Assembly: GCF_039729195.1 (NCBI RefSeq)
Contig: NZ_CP155796.1
Location: 4,340,001 to 4,404,000 of the forward strand
DNA from: Mycobacterium sp. DL
GTDB taxonomy: Bacteria > Actinomycetota > Actinomycetes > Mycobacteriales > Mycobacteriaceae
Direction of reading: 5' to 3'
DNA: 64,000 bases
Made by a program: the position numbers and the translations under genes. Below the pieces are notes generated by a model, which saw nothing but the letters and a program-made list of their open reading frames with translations, ran no database searches and had not been told where the DNA came from. Below are positions 8,112 to 18,050 of the stretch, piece by piece (position 1 is the stretch's first letter; each line of letters opens with the position of its first letter).

Positions 8112-9032
8112 ATGCAACTCGTCTTCAACCTTCCCCACATGCTCCGGCTCAAAGCGATGTCGCAGCCGTGGGAGGGATCGGTGACGGGCGCAGACCAGAC
8201 CCGGATGGCCAAGTGCGCGGATGCGTGGGGTTACGACATGATCGCCGTGCCGGAACACTTTGTCATCCCGGTCGAACATGTCGAGTTGTCGGGACCGCAC
8301 TACCTGCAGTCCACGGTTGCCCAGGCGTATCTCGCCGGTGCGACCGAACGGATACGGCTCAACTCGTGCATCACCGTGCTGCCGCTGCAGCATCCGATCG
8401 TCTTGGCCAAAGCGCTGGCCACCGCCGACTGGATGAGCAGCGGCAGGATGATGGTCACGTTCGGCGTGGGGTGGCTCGAGGGCGAGTTCGAGGCGCTCGG
8501 TGTTCCGTTTCGCGAACGCGGCGCCATGGCGGATGAATATCTCGCGGTGATCAAGGAACTGTGGACCAGCGACTCCCCGCACTTCGACGGGAAGTACGTC
8601 TCCTTCGGGGAAATGGCGTTCGAGCCCAAGCCGGTCCAGAAACCGCACCTCCCCATCTGGATAGGTGGCGATGCCGACGCGGCGTTGCGCAGGGCCGCGA
8701 AGTTCGCCTCCGGATGGTGGTCGTTCCTCACGCCGCCGGAGAAGATCGCAGACCGGGTGGACTTCATCAAATCCCAGCCCCACTACGACGGACGCCCCTT
8801 CGATGTCGTGCACGGACTCGGCACGAGACGAGTGGGCGAAGGCCACGTCGTGCAGGACGACCCCGACGGTCGTCCCGGAATGAGCGAGACAGAGATCGTC
8901 GACCGCCTGAGTTGGCTGGGCGAGCAGGGAGTCACGGTCAGCGCGGTGCCGATTCCGCCTGTCGGCGGCGTCGACGAATACCTCGACTACGCGCAGTGGG
9001 TGATCGAGGTCATCAAACCGCAAGTGCCCTGA
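8112..9032 (+). CDS. LLM-class F420-dependent oxidoreductase
   Basis: A 306-residue luciferase-like monooxygenase-fold protein. It has the family features MQLVFNLP at the first strand, GRMMVTFGVGWLEGEFEALG in the centre and LPIWIGGDADAALRRAA for the flavin site. In mycobacteria these enzymes usually use coenzyme F420; the substrate is unknown. The ATG at 8112 follows GGAG with 7-nt spacing. It diverges from the tetR gene with a shared operator upstream, and its 3' end overlaps the convergent SDR gene by 20 bp. Confidence 0.88.
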   Translation: MQLVFNLPHMLRLKAMSQPWEGSVTGADQTRMAKCADAWGYDMIAVPEHFVIPVEHVELSGPHYLQSTVAQAYLAGATERIRLNSCITVLPLQHPIVLAKALATADWMSSGRMMVTFGVGWLEGEFEALGVPFRERGAMADEYLAVIKELWTSDSPHFDGKYVSFGEMAFEPKPVQKPHLPIWIGGDADAALRRAAKFASGWWSFLTPPEKIADRVDFIKSQPHYDGRPFDVVHGLGTRRVGEGHVVQDDPDGRPGMSETEIVDRLSWLGEQGVTVSAVPIPPVGGVDEYLDYAQWVIEVIKPQVP

Positions 9033-9891
9033 ACTTCGCGGCGATCTCCTCGATCGACCACGGCGGTGAGTCGTGGTGGTCCCGGTAGGCGATGATCGCC
9101 GGTGTCGGGCGGTCGAACCGGCCAACGAAACCGCCTGCGGCGATGAAGATCTGGCCCGTCACGTGCTCGGCGAGATCGCTGACGAGGTAGGCATACGTGG
9201 GTGCCACATACTCCGGCGGCGCGGCGTCGAGCGCGCCCTGGGTGCTCACCTCGTCGAGCAGGCCGCGACGGTTGAGCTCGGCGATGTGCGACTCGTAGTC
9301 GGGTCCCGTGGAGAGCCGTGTCTTCGCCCCGGGGCACACCACGTTGGCCCGCACCCCGTACTCCTTGAGCTCAGCGGCGACGGCGAGGGTCAGGCCGTTC
9401 ACCGCACCCTTGCCCGCCGGATATCCGGTGCCCCCGTAGTCGCCGAGGTAGGCGAACGAGCTGGTGTTGACGATGGCGCCCGAGCGCTGTTCCGCCATCC
9501 GCGGCGCTGCGGCGCGGCACATCTCGAACGCGGTGCTCAGGTGGGCGTCGAGCAGGTCGTGGAACTGTTCGGACGTGACGGTCAGAATCGACGACCCGGC
9601 CGGCTCAGCGGTGCCCGCGCAGTTGATCACGATGTCGATGCGGCCGAACTCGCGCGCACACGTCTGGACCAACGCGTCGGCGACCGCTGGGTCGGCGGGG
9701 GATCCGGGATGGCAGACCGCGCCTGGGATGTGTTGCGCCGCTTGCGCGGCCGCCTCTTCATCGCGGCCGTTGACCACGACCCCGGCGCCGAGACCGGCCA
9801 GCAGTTCGGAGACCGCCAAGCCGACCCCGCGACTGCCGCCGACGACAACGGCACCGCGGCCCGCGAGCGCCCCCGAGGGCCCTGGGTTAAT
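9013..9891 (-). CDS. Short-chain dehydrogenase/reductase, probable ATT start
   Basis: A 292-residue NAD(P)-dependent SDR. The glycine motif GGSRGVG (18-24), NCAG, catalytic S144 and the YPAGK pair Y157/K161 are all present. The first ATG/GTG/TTG in frame is TTG at 9819, but starting there would delete the cofactor-binding glycine motif. Upstream in frame no standard start exists before a stop. An ATT at 9891-9889 overlaps the TAA of the preceding gene (ATTAA) and would give a full-length enzyme. It is third in the adh / KSI-like / SDR operon. The gene is secure, the start unusual. Confidence 0.8.
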   Translation of the reverse strand: MNPGPSGALAGRGAVVVGGSRGVGLAVSELLAGLGAGVVVNGRDEEAAAQAAQHIPGAVCHPGSPADPAVADALVQTCAREFGRIDIVINCAGTAEPAGSSILTVTSEQFHDLLDAHLSTAFEMCRAAAPRMAEQRSGAIVNTSSFAYLGDYGGTGYPAGKGAVNGLTLAVAAELKEYGVRANVVCPGAKTRLSTGPDYESHIAELNRRGLLDEVSTQGALDAAPPEYVAPTYAYLVSDLAEHVTGQIFIAAGGFVGRFDRPTPAIIAYRDHHDSPPWSIEEIAAKFRALAV

Positions 9892-10318
9892 CCGTGCTCT
9901 CGTTCTGCGTGAACGCCATCGCGTCCATGTTCCAGTAGCCGCGCAGGTTGGTGATCAGCCCGGCGTCGTCGACCCGGTAGGTGAACACGCCCCGGACGGT
10001 CGCCACGAATCCGTTCGGGAACGTGGTCTCCAGCACCAGGATGTAGGCGATCTCCGTCGGACTGCTCGACGGGAACGTCTCTTCGGCGGTGATACGGAGT
10101 CGGTTAGGGCCGATGTTGGCGTCGTAGAAGGCCGCGAGGGCTTCCTTGCCGCGCACTCCGGTGCCGTCGGGGTTGGTGACGGCCTCCCCGATCGGATCCT
10201 CGACGACAATGTCGTCGGACATCAGCGCCAGCCAGCCCTCCCGGTCACCGGACTGCACGCACTGCCAGGACTTCTGTGATGCGGCGACAACCGGTGCCAG
10301 CTCAGCCGTTTCCGTCAT
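9887..10318 (-). CDS. Ketosteroid-isomerase-like NTF2-fold protein (Rv0760c-like)
   Basis: A 143-residue SnoaL/NTF2-fold protein matching the position and size of Rv0760c, a steroid-binding ketosteroid-isomerase-like protein. Conserved features include WLALMSDDIVVEDPIG near residues 29-44 and the hydrophobic pocket strands that follow. The ATG at 10318 has a strong AAGGAG five bases upstream; a longer reading frame through the upstream inverted repeat is not needed. Its stop overlaps the ATT start of the SDR gene. Turnover of a steroid is plausible but unproven here. Confidence 0.88.
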   Translation of the reverse strand: MTETAELAPVVAASQKSWQCVQSGDREGWLALMSDDIVVEDPIGEAVTNPDGTGVRGKEALAAFYDANIGPNRLRITAEETFPSSSPTEIAYILVLETTFPNGFVATVRGVFTYRVDDAGLITNLRGYWNMDAMAFTQNESTD

Positions 10319-10335
10319 GTGACTCCTTCTTTCGC

Positions 10336-10392
10336 CGGAATTGCATTCCAGCAGAGCTCCACTCGAACTTTCGCTGCTGGAATGCAATTCCG
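10336..10392. repeat. Intergenic inverted-repeat element, copy A
   Basis: Arms GGAATTGCATTCCAGCAG (10337-10354) and its exact complement (10374-10391) enclose a 19-nt loop; one more C-G pair extends the stem to 19 bp. It lies between adh and the KSI-like gene inside one operon. A near-identical element is at 33741-33803. Confidence 0.85.
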
Positions 10393-10408
10393 CGGAGGGT
10401 TTGGGGAA

Positions 10409-11536
10409 CTACCGATCAGCGGCGGTGTAGCGGATCACGCCACGGATGTTCTTGCCCTCGAGCATGTCCTGGTAGCCCTCGTTGATCTGCTCCAGCTTGT
10501 ACTGCCGGGTGACCATATCGTCGAGGTTGAGCCGACCGGCCTTGTACATCGACAGCAGCTGCGGGATGTCGTGGTGGGGGTTGCCGCCACCGAAGATGGT
10601 GCCCTGCAGGTTCTTCTGCAGCAGGGTCAACATGGCCAGGTTCAAGGTGACGGTCGACTCCATCATATTGGCCACTGCGGTGACGACGCAGGTGCCGCCC
10701 TTCGCGGTCATGTTGAGGTAGTTGTCGATGTCCTCGCCCTTGAGCTCACCGGTGGTGATGATGGTCTTGCTGGCCATCTGTCCGTGGGTGACCTCGGCGA
10801 TGCCCATCATCGCCGTGGCGAGATCGGGGTAGGCATGCGTCGCACCGAACTTCAGTGCCTGATCGCGCTTCCACTCGACCGGGTCGATCGCGAAGATGTT
10901 GCGCGCGCCTGCGGTCAACGCACCCTGCAGGGCTCCCATTCCGACACCGCCGATGCCGGCGATGGCGACGTCGTCGCCCGGGCGGACGTCCGCGCTGCGG
11001 ACTGCCGAGCCGTAGCCGGTGGTCACGCCGCACCCGACCAGGCAGGCGACCTCGAACGGGATGGACGGGTCGATCTTCACGACCGAGCTCTTGTGGACGA
11101 CCATGTAGGGGCTGAACGTGCCCAGCAGGGTCATCGGGATGACCGGCTTGCCGTTGGCCGTCACGCGATGGGTTCCATCCGACACGGCGGTGCCGGTCAG
11201 CAGCAGTGCGCCCAGGTCGCACAGGTTGCGCTTACCGCTCTGACACGTCGGACACTCACCGCACGACGGGATGAACGACAGCACGACGTGGTCGCCGACC
11301 GCGACGTTCTCCACACCGGGCCCGACCTCGGTCACGACGCCTGCGCCTTCGTGTCCGCCGAGCACCGGGAAACCTGCCATCGGAATGTCGCCGGTGACCA
11401 GGTGGTGGTCGGAATGGCACATGCCCGACGCTTCCATCTGGATCTTCACCTCGTCCTTGACGGGATCACCGATCTCGATCTCCTCGATCGACCACGGCTG
11501 GTTGAAATCCCAGATCAGAGCGCCTTTGGTCTTCAT
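10409..11536 (-). CDS. adhB: NDMA-dependent zinc alcohol dehydrogenase (AdhB-like)
   Basis: A 375-residue medium-chain zinc alcohol dehydrogenase matching Rv0761c. Catalytic-zinc ligands C40 and H62 (GHEGAG), structural-zinc cysteines C92, C95, C98 and C106, and the dinucleotide motif GIGGVGMGA are all present. Mycobacterial members of this class tend to hold NAD tightly and regenerate it with an unusual acceptor. It heads a minus-strand operon with the KSI-like and SDR genes. AGGAG precedes the ATG. A perfect palindrome at 11571-11585 overlaps its likely -10. Confidence 0.93.
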   Translation of the reverse strand: MKTKGALIWDFNQPWSIEEIEIGDPVKDEVKIQMEASGMCHSDHHLVTGDIPMAGFPVLGGHEGAGVVTEVGPGVENVAVGDHVVLSFIPSCGECPTCQSGKRNLCDLGALLLTGTAVSDGTHRVTANGKPVIPMTLLGTFSPYMVVHKSSVVKIDPSIPFEVACLVGCGVTTGYGSAVRSADVRPGDDVAIAGIGGVGMGALQGALTAGARNIFAIDPVEWKRDQALKFGATHAYPDLATAMMGIAEVTHGQMASKTIITTGELKGEDIDNYLNMTAKGGTCVVTAVANMMESTVTLNLAMLTLLQKNLQGTIFGGGNPHHDIPQLLSMYKAGRLNLDDMVTRQYKLEQINEGYQDMLEGKNIRGVIRYTAADR

Positions 11537-11570
11537 ATCTCCTGCTTTCGACTAGAGCCCGTGGCTCAAG

Positions 11571-11585
11571 ACTAGAGGCTCTAGT
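11571..11585. promoter_or_regulatory. Putative adhB operator
   Basis: ACTAGAGGCTCTAGT is a perfect palindrome with 7-bp arms. It overlaps TAGTCT (11574-11569), the probable minus-strand -10 of adhB. A further half site, ACTAGAG, is at 11551-11557. The regulator is not identified. Confidence 0.55.
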
Positions 11586-11603
11586 TAGCCACATCACGTA
11601 CCC

Positions 11604-11621
11604 CCCAAGCAACCGCTTGGG
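11604..11621 (-). terminator. Terminator-like hairpin after the cyp51 operon
   Basis: CCCAAGC and GCTTGGG form a perfect 7-bp stem with a 4-nt loop, beginning 6 nt past the stop of the last cyp51-operon gene. There is no T tract, which is common for mycobacterial terminators. Confidence 0.5.
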
Positions 11622-11627
11622 TGGGAG

Positions 11628-12167
11628 CTACCAGATCGGGGTGGGGGCCTCACCGAGCGGGTAGTAGCCGGGCAGCTTCTCCCCGGCCATCGACCGCTCG
11701 ATGCGTTTCTGCATGGTGGGCGTGAGGTCTCCGGACTCGATCAGCTTCACGAACGCCTTCTGCACGTGCCCGAAGTCGAAGAAGTCCCGCTGCCACTCGA
11801 TGAGCAACTGATCGTTGAGCCGGAACCAGCTGCCGCCGATGCCGTAGATCTCGTCGCGGGTGCCGTCGCTCTTGTTGGCGATCTGCTTCCAGAAGCCGAC
11901 GATCTCGTTCTGCTTCTCGTCGATCAGCGTCTTCTGGTACTCGTAGACCCAGTTCTCCAGGCCCTCCATCTCCAGGCCCAGCGCGACGTCGCGGATCTCG
12001 TCGCGACCGATGCACATGACGTCTTCCTTGGGGCCGATGTTCCAGCCGTAGGTGGCGTCTTCGGTGTAGAAGTCCGCCATCGGCTTCCAGTCGCCGGCCG
12101 CCTCGGCATCGCGGTTGGCCTTCAGCCAGCGCTCGACCCAGTCTTCCAGTTCTTGTCTCGACGCCAT
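11628..12167 (-). CDS. NTF2-like (SnoaL-type) protein, Rv0762c-like
   Basis: A 179-residue protein with the alpha+beta look of the NTF2-like superfamily: an N-terminal helix WVERWLKANRDAE, then ADFYTEDATYGWN, a hallmark stretch of such folds. Function is unknown; Rv0762c occupies the same place. The ATG at 12167 follows AAGGAG by 8 nt. It is the last gene of the cyp51 operon, 2 bp after the ferredoxin gene, so a role with the P450s or their substrate is likely (inference). Confidence 0.85.
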   Translation of the reverse strand: MASRQELEDWVERWLKANRDAEAAGDWKPMADFYTEDATYGWNIGPKEDVMCIGRDEIRDVALGLEMEGLENWVYEYQKTLIDEKQNEIVGFWKQIANKSDGTRDEIYGIGGSWFRLNDQLLIEWQRDFFDFGHVQKAFVKLIESGDLTPTMQKRIERSMAGEKLPGYYPLGEAPTPIW

Positions 12168-12169
12168 TG

Positions 12170-13745
<1,576 letters not shown>

Positions 13746-13746
<1 letters not shown>

Positions 13747-14570
13747 CAGCTCAGGTTCTCCTCGTTCAGGGTCAGCTTCTGTCGCTCAGCCGGGGCGGTG
13801 TTCAGCGGGGCCTCGGGTTGGAGCTCCATGTTGGCGATGAACCCACCACGTGGCGTCTCGGCGACGAACGTGATGGCCCGCGCCAGATCGGCCGCCCGTA
13901 GGAAGTAGTCGTGCCGGGCCTGGCCCCACTTCGCCCAATCCTCGAGGGCGGGGCCGATCAGTTCGGCAGGCAGGCTCCAGCCCATCGACGTCTTGGTCGG
14001 TCCCGGATGCACGATCGAGGCCCGGACACCGGTGCCCTCGAGTTCCATCTGGAAGTTGGTGACCATCGCGACGAGCGCTGCCTTGGCTGCCCCGTACGCG
14101 CCCATGTGCGGCCGCTGGCGCAGTGCCACATCGGATCCCACGAAGATCAAGTCGCCACGCTGGCGTTCGATCATGCCCGGCAGCACGGCACCGGCCACCC
14201 GGTTGGCGCCGATCAGGTGGATCTGGATCTGCGACTCGAACTGCTCGGTGCTGATCGAGTCGAGCTTGCCGAAGTACGTGTCACCCGCGCCGGCGACCAG
14301 CACCTCGATATCGCCCAGTTCCGAGGTCGTCTGCTCGACGCAGGCCTTGACCGAGTCCGGATCGGTGACGTCGAGGTGCACCGCGATGGCTTCGCCGCCC
14401 TCGGCGCGGATCTGGTCGACGAGTTCCTGACACTTCTCCACCCGACGGGCGCCGAGGGCGACCGGAAAGCCATGGGAGGCAAGGTCGATCGCGGTCGCCG
14501 CGCCGATCCCGGAGGAGGCGCCGGCGACCAGGGCGGGTCGGCGGCCTGGGAGGGGTTCAAAACGAGGCAT
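13746..14570 (-). CDS. Short-chain dehydrogenase/reductase (Rv0765c-like)
   Basis: A 274-residue SDR with the cofactor motif AGASSGIG at about 19-26, a downstream VAGAG element and the active-site YGAAK. It probably oxidises or reduces an alcohol/ketone made by the neighbouring P450s (inference). The ATG at 14570 follows AAGGA; the longer frame runs into cyp123 and is rejected. It is translationally coupled to cyp51 by a 1-nt overlap. Confidence 0.9.
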
Positions 14571-14580
14571 CTGCGTCCTT

Positions 14581-15801
14581 TCAGCGGACCTGGAGGGACA
14601 TCGGTAGATGGGCGAATCCGCGCACGTTGCTGGAGTGGACGCGGACCGAGTTGGCCTCGTCGACCTCGTAGCCGCGGATTCGCTTGAACAACTCGGCAAG
14701 GGCCACTCGCGCCTCCATCCGGGCGAGGTGCGCGCCCAGGCAGAAGTGTGCGCCACTACCGAAACTCATCAACTTGGAACCGATCTCACGCCCGATGACG
14801 AAGTCGTCGGGGTTCTCGAAGACCCGCTCGTCGCGGTGCGCGGAGCCCGGAAGAAGTAGCAGCACGTCACCGTCGGGGATGGTGGTGTCGTACAGGGTGA
14901 GCTCCCCGGAGACCATGCGGGCCAGGATCTGGCTGGAGGTGTCGTAGCGCAGGGTCTCCTCGACCCACAACGGAATCCGGGCCTCGTCCTGGTAGACCGG
15001 GGCGAGCTGGTCCGGATTCTTGTGTCCCCAGAACGCGGCGTTGGCAAGCAATTTGGTGGTCGTCTCGTTGCCGGCGATCACCATCAGGAACATGAACCCG
15101 ATGATCTCCTCATCGGTGAGCCGGTCACCGTCGATCTCGGCTTCCAACAGCGCCGAGGTCAGATCGTCGGTGAGTTTCTTGCGGCGGTCTGCCACCATGT
15201 CCTGGTAGTAGACGATCAGGTTCAGCGAGGCCTCGATGGCCGCGGCGGGCACGTCGTTGACCCCGTCCTCGCGGTGCATCACGCCGTCGGCCCAGGCGCG
15301 GACCTGGTCGCGGTCGGCCTGCGGGACACCCATCAGTTCGGAGATGACATCCATCGGCAGCTTGCCCGCGAACTCACCGACATAATCAACGACGCCGCTG
15401 TTGGCCTTCTCGATCATCACGTCGAGATGCTGCACCGCGATCTCGGTGACCCGGGGCTCCAGTTCACGGATCCGGCGGGGGGTGAACCCCTTGGACACCA
15501 GCGTGCGCAGCCGGAGATGGTCCGGATCGTCCATCGCCAGAAACGACATCGTCTTGGAGGCGTGCGGTCCGCGAGAGACCGGATCCAGGGATACGCCCTC
15601 GCGGTTGGACAGTGTGGTGCTGTTGCGGAAGCCCTGCAACACATCCCGATGGCGCGACACCGCCCAGAACCCGAGCTCCTCGTTCCGGTACAGCGGTGCC
15701 TCGTCGCGCAGCCGCTGGTAGTACGGGTAGGGGTCCTCGTGGAAGTCGTAGTCGTAGGGATCGAGAATGACGTCGCTCACGGCGCCGCTGTTGGTGGTCA
15801 T
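14581..15801 (-). CDS. cyp123: Cytochrome P450 CYP123-like (Rv0766c)
   Basis: A 406-residue P450 with the I-helix motif AGNETT, the ExxR motif ETLR and the heme loop FGSGAHFC with ligand C354. Position and order match Rv0766c (CYP123). Its start overlaps the tetR stop (ATGA), so regulator and enzyme are co-translated. Substrate unknown; the operon setting points to a sterol or other lipid. Confidence 0.9.
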   Translation of the reverse strand: MTTNSGAVSDVILDPYDYDFHEDPYPYYQRLRDEAPLYRNEELGFWAVSRHRDVLQGFRNSTTLSNREGVSLDPVSRGPHASKTMSFLAMDDPDHLRLRTLVSKGFTPRRIRELEPRVTEIAVQHLDVMIEKANSGVVDYVGEFAGKLPMDVISELMGVPQADRDQVRAWADGVMHREDGVNDVPAAAIEASLNLIVYYQDMVADRRKKLTDDLTSALLEAEIDGDRLTDEEIIGFMFLMVIAGNETTTKLLANAAFWGHKNPDQLAPVYQDEARIPLWVEETLRYDTSSQILARMVSGELTLYDTTIPDGDVLLLLPGSAHRDERVFENPDDFVIGREIGSKLMSFGSGAHFCLGAHLARMEARVALAELFKRIRGYEVDEANSVRVHSSNVRGFAHLPMSLQVR

Positions 15802-16394
15802 CGGTCCTCCCCGACGATGAGGCCGACCACGTAGCTCAGGCGATCGGCGATCTGGTGATAGGTGAACGCCCCACTTCCGGCGTTGACCAGCGCGCCGAAG
15901 AATGTCATCTCCAACGCGGCCAGCGTGCGTGGATCCGCGTCAGGGCCGACGGCCGCGCGAATTCGGCGGTGGATCTCGCTGCCGATCCGCTCGCGAACGG
16001 CGCGCACCGCGGCATCGTTGCCGGAGAGCAGTGCCGTCGTGCATGCCGCAGCGACCTCGGGATCGTCGGCAAGCGTGAGGGCCATGCTGCGAAGGGTCTT
16101 CTCCACGCGGGTGGCCCTGCTGTCGTTGACGTCGGTGAAGTACTCGACCTGCCGCATGAGGTCCAGGTAGACCTCAGCGATCAGGTGGTTCTTCGACGAG
16201 AAGTAGGTGTAGGCGGTGGCCGGGGCGACCTTGGCCCTGGCGGCGACCGCGCGCACCGTCAGATCTGCATACGACGACTCACGCAGCATCTCGACGCCGG
16301 CCGACAGGACTTTGCGGAAAGTCTCTTCCTGTCGTCGATTGCGGGGATTCGGCTGCGCCTGAGCTGCGAGTGCGGCGGCTGCATCACTGGACAC
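15798..16394 (-). CDS. TetR family regulator of the cyp51 operon (Rv0767c-like)
   Basis: A 198-residue TetR-family repressor whose HTH region (about 25-70) ends in AYTYFSSKNHLIAEVY. It is first gene of the minus-strand operon tetR-cyp123-SDR-cyp51-fdx-NTF2. The GTG start at 16394 sits 6 nt from a TAACTT -10 (16406-16401). A palindrome of form GGACA-NN-TGTCC covers the start site, and a second copy lies downstream of the divergent aldA promoter. This fits one repressor controlling both operons. Confidence 0.9.
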   Translation of the reverse strand: MSSDAAAALAAQAQPNPRNRRQEETFRKVLSAGVEMLRESSYADLTVRAVAARAKVAPATAYTYFSSKNHLIAEVYLDLMRQVEYFTDVNDSRATRVEKTLRSMALTLADDPEVAAACTTALLSGNDAAVRAVRERIGSEIHRRIRAAVGPDADPRTLAALEMTFFGALVNAGSGAFTYHQIADRLSYVVGLIVGEDR

Positions 16395-16401
16395 ATGTCC
16401 A
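16388..16401. promoter_or_regulatory. Putative operator, tetR/cyp51 side
   Basis: TGGACACATGTCCA has 6-bp arms TGGACA/TGTCCA and a 2-nt spacer. It spans the GTG start and the probable transcription start of the minus-strand operon. Its partner site is at 16534-16545. Confidence 0.6.
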
Positions 16402-16487
16402 AGTTATCGGACGCGACGGTCCGTAGGCAAGCGTATCCGCGAAAGGCCAGTTCAAGGTAGTGTATCGGCGCCCCCCGAAGCCCGTCC

Positions 16488-16517
16488 TTGCCTCCTCCGC
16501 GGGTCTGGGGCTATCGT
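16488..16517 (+). promoter_or_regulatory. Putative aldA promoter
   Basis: TTGCCT (16488-16493) and TATCGT (16512-16517) are separated by 18 bp, a sigma-A-like arrangement. The predicted start near 16524 lies just before the palindrome at 16534-16545. Confidence 0.4.
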
Positions 16518-16533
16518 TCGGAGGAATTCAGTC

Positions 16534-16545
16534 GGACAGCTGTCC
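16534..16545. promoter_or_regulatory. Putative operator, aldA side
   Basis: GGACAGCTGTCC is a perfect 12-bp palindrome in the aldA leader. It has the same GGACA-NN-TGTCC form as the site over the divergent tetR start. Confidence 0.6.
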
Positions 16546-16568
16546 AGGAACCACAGACAGGAGGTCGG

Positions 16569-18038
16569 ATGGCAATCCTGACCGATCGCGAGAGCCGGCT
16601 GCTCATCGACGGCAAGCTCGTCGCCGGCAGCTCGGGCACCTTTTCCACCGTCAATCCCGCCACCGAGGAGACGCTCGGGGTCGCCGCCGATGCGAGCGTC
16701 GAGGACATGAGCGCCGCGATCGGGGCTGCACGCCGCGCCTTCGACGAGACGGACTGGTCGACCGACACCGAGCTGCGAGTGCGTTGCATCCGCCAGCTCC
16801 AGGAGGCGATGACCAAACACGTCGAAGAGCTGCGAGAGCTGACCATCGCCGAAGTGGGCGCCCCGAAGATGCTCACCGCGGCGGCCCAGCTCGAGGGACC
16901 GGTCGCCGACCTCTCGTTCTCCGCCGACACCGCTGAGAGCTACCAGTGGCGAACCGATCTGGGCATCGCGTCGCCCATGGGCATCAAGACGCAGCGGACC
17001 GTCGCCCGAGAGGCGATCGGCGTGGTCGGCGCGATCACCCCGTGGAACTTCCCCCACCAGATCAATCTCGCCAAGATCGGTCCGGCTCTGGCCGCGGGCA
17101 ACACCGTGGTGCTCAAGCCGGCTCCGGACACCCCGTGGTGCGCCGCGGTGCTCGGTGAGTTCGTCACCGAACACACCGACATCCCGGCCGGGGTGCTCAA
17201 CATCATCACCTCCAGCGACCACGGCGTCGGGGCTCTGCTGTCGAAAGACGCTCGCGTGGACATGGTTTCGTTCACCGGTTCGACCGCGACAGGTCGAGCG
17301 GTGATGGCCGACGGCGCCGCCACCCTGAAGAAGGTGTTCCTCGAGTTGGGCGGCAAGTCGGCGTTCCTCGTCCTCGACGACGCCGATCTCGGGGGTGCCT
17401 GCTCGATGGCGGCGTTCACGGCATCGATGCACGCCGGACAGGGTTGCGCGATCACCACCCGTCTGGTGGTGCCCCGGGCTCGCTACGACGAGGCGGTCGA
17501 GGCGGCCGCGGCCACGATGGGTGGTCTCAAGCCGGGTGATCCGACGAAGTCGGGCACGATCTGCGGGCCGGTCATCTCGGCCCTGCAGCGTGATCGGATT
17601 CAGGCCTACCTGGATTCCGCGATCGCCGAAGGTGGCCGATTCGCCTGTGGCGGCGGCCGTCCCGCCGATCGTGACACCGGCTTCTTCATCGAGCCGACGG
17701 TGATCGCCGGACTCGACAACAACGCCAAGGTGGCCCGCGAAGAGATCTTCGGTCCGGTGCTGACGGTGATCGCTCACGACGGTGACGACGACGCGGTCCG
17801 GATCGCCAACGACTCGCCCTACGGTCTGTCCGGCACCGTGTTCTCGCCCGACCTCGAGCGCGCGAATGCGGTGGCAGCGCGGTTGCGCGTCGGCACGGTG
17901 AACATCAACGGCGGCGTGTGGTACTCGGCGGACATGCCGTTCGGCGGCTACAAGCAATCCGGCATCGGCCGGGAAATGGGGCTCGCGGGTTTCGAGGAGT
18001 ACCTCGAGATCAAAGCGATTGCCACGGCAGCGAACTAA
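16569..18038 (+). CDS. aldA: Aldehyde dehydrogenase AldA-like (Rv0768)
   Basis: A 489-residue NAD(P)-dependent aldehyde dehydrogenase with N160 (TPWN), E259 (FLELGGKS) and nucleophile C293 (AGQGC). The ATG at 16569 follows AGGAGG; upstream in-frame starts would put the operator inside the gene. It is first in a plus-strand operon with an SDR, an HIBADH-like enzyme and a CMD-family protein, divergent from the cyp51 operon and probably under the same TetR. Confidence 0.93.
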   Translation: MAILTDRESRLLIDGKLVAGSSGTFSTVNPATEETLGVAADASVEDMSAAIGAARRAFDETDWSTDTELRVRCIRQLQEAMTKHVEELRELTIAEVGAPKMLTAAAQLEGPVADLSFSADTAESYQWRTDLGIASPMGIKTQRTVAREAIGVVGAITPWNFPHQINLAKIGPALAAGNTVVLKPAPDTPWCAAVLGEFVTEHTDIPAGVLNIITSSDHGVGALLSKDARVDMVSFTGSTATGRAVMADGAATLKKVFLELGGKSAFLVLDDADLGGACSMAAFTASMHAGQGCAITTRLVVPRARYDEAVEAAAATMGGLKPGDPTKSGTICGPVISALQRDRIQAYLDSAIAEGGRFACGGGRPADRDTGFFIEPTVIAGLDNNAKVAREEIFGPVLTVIAHDGDDDAVRIANDSPYGLSGTVFSPDLERANAVAARLRVGTVNINGGVWYSADMPFGGYKQSGIGREMGLAGFEEYLEIKAIATAAN

Positions 18039-18050
18039 GAGGAGTCATCA

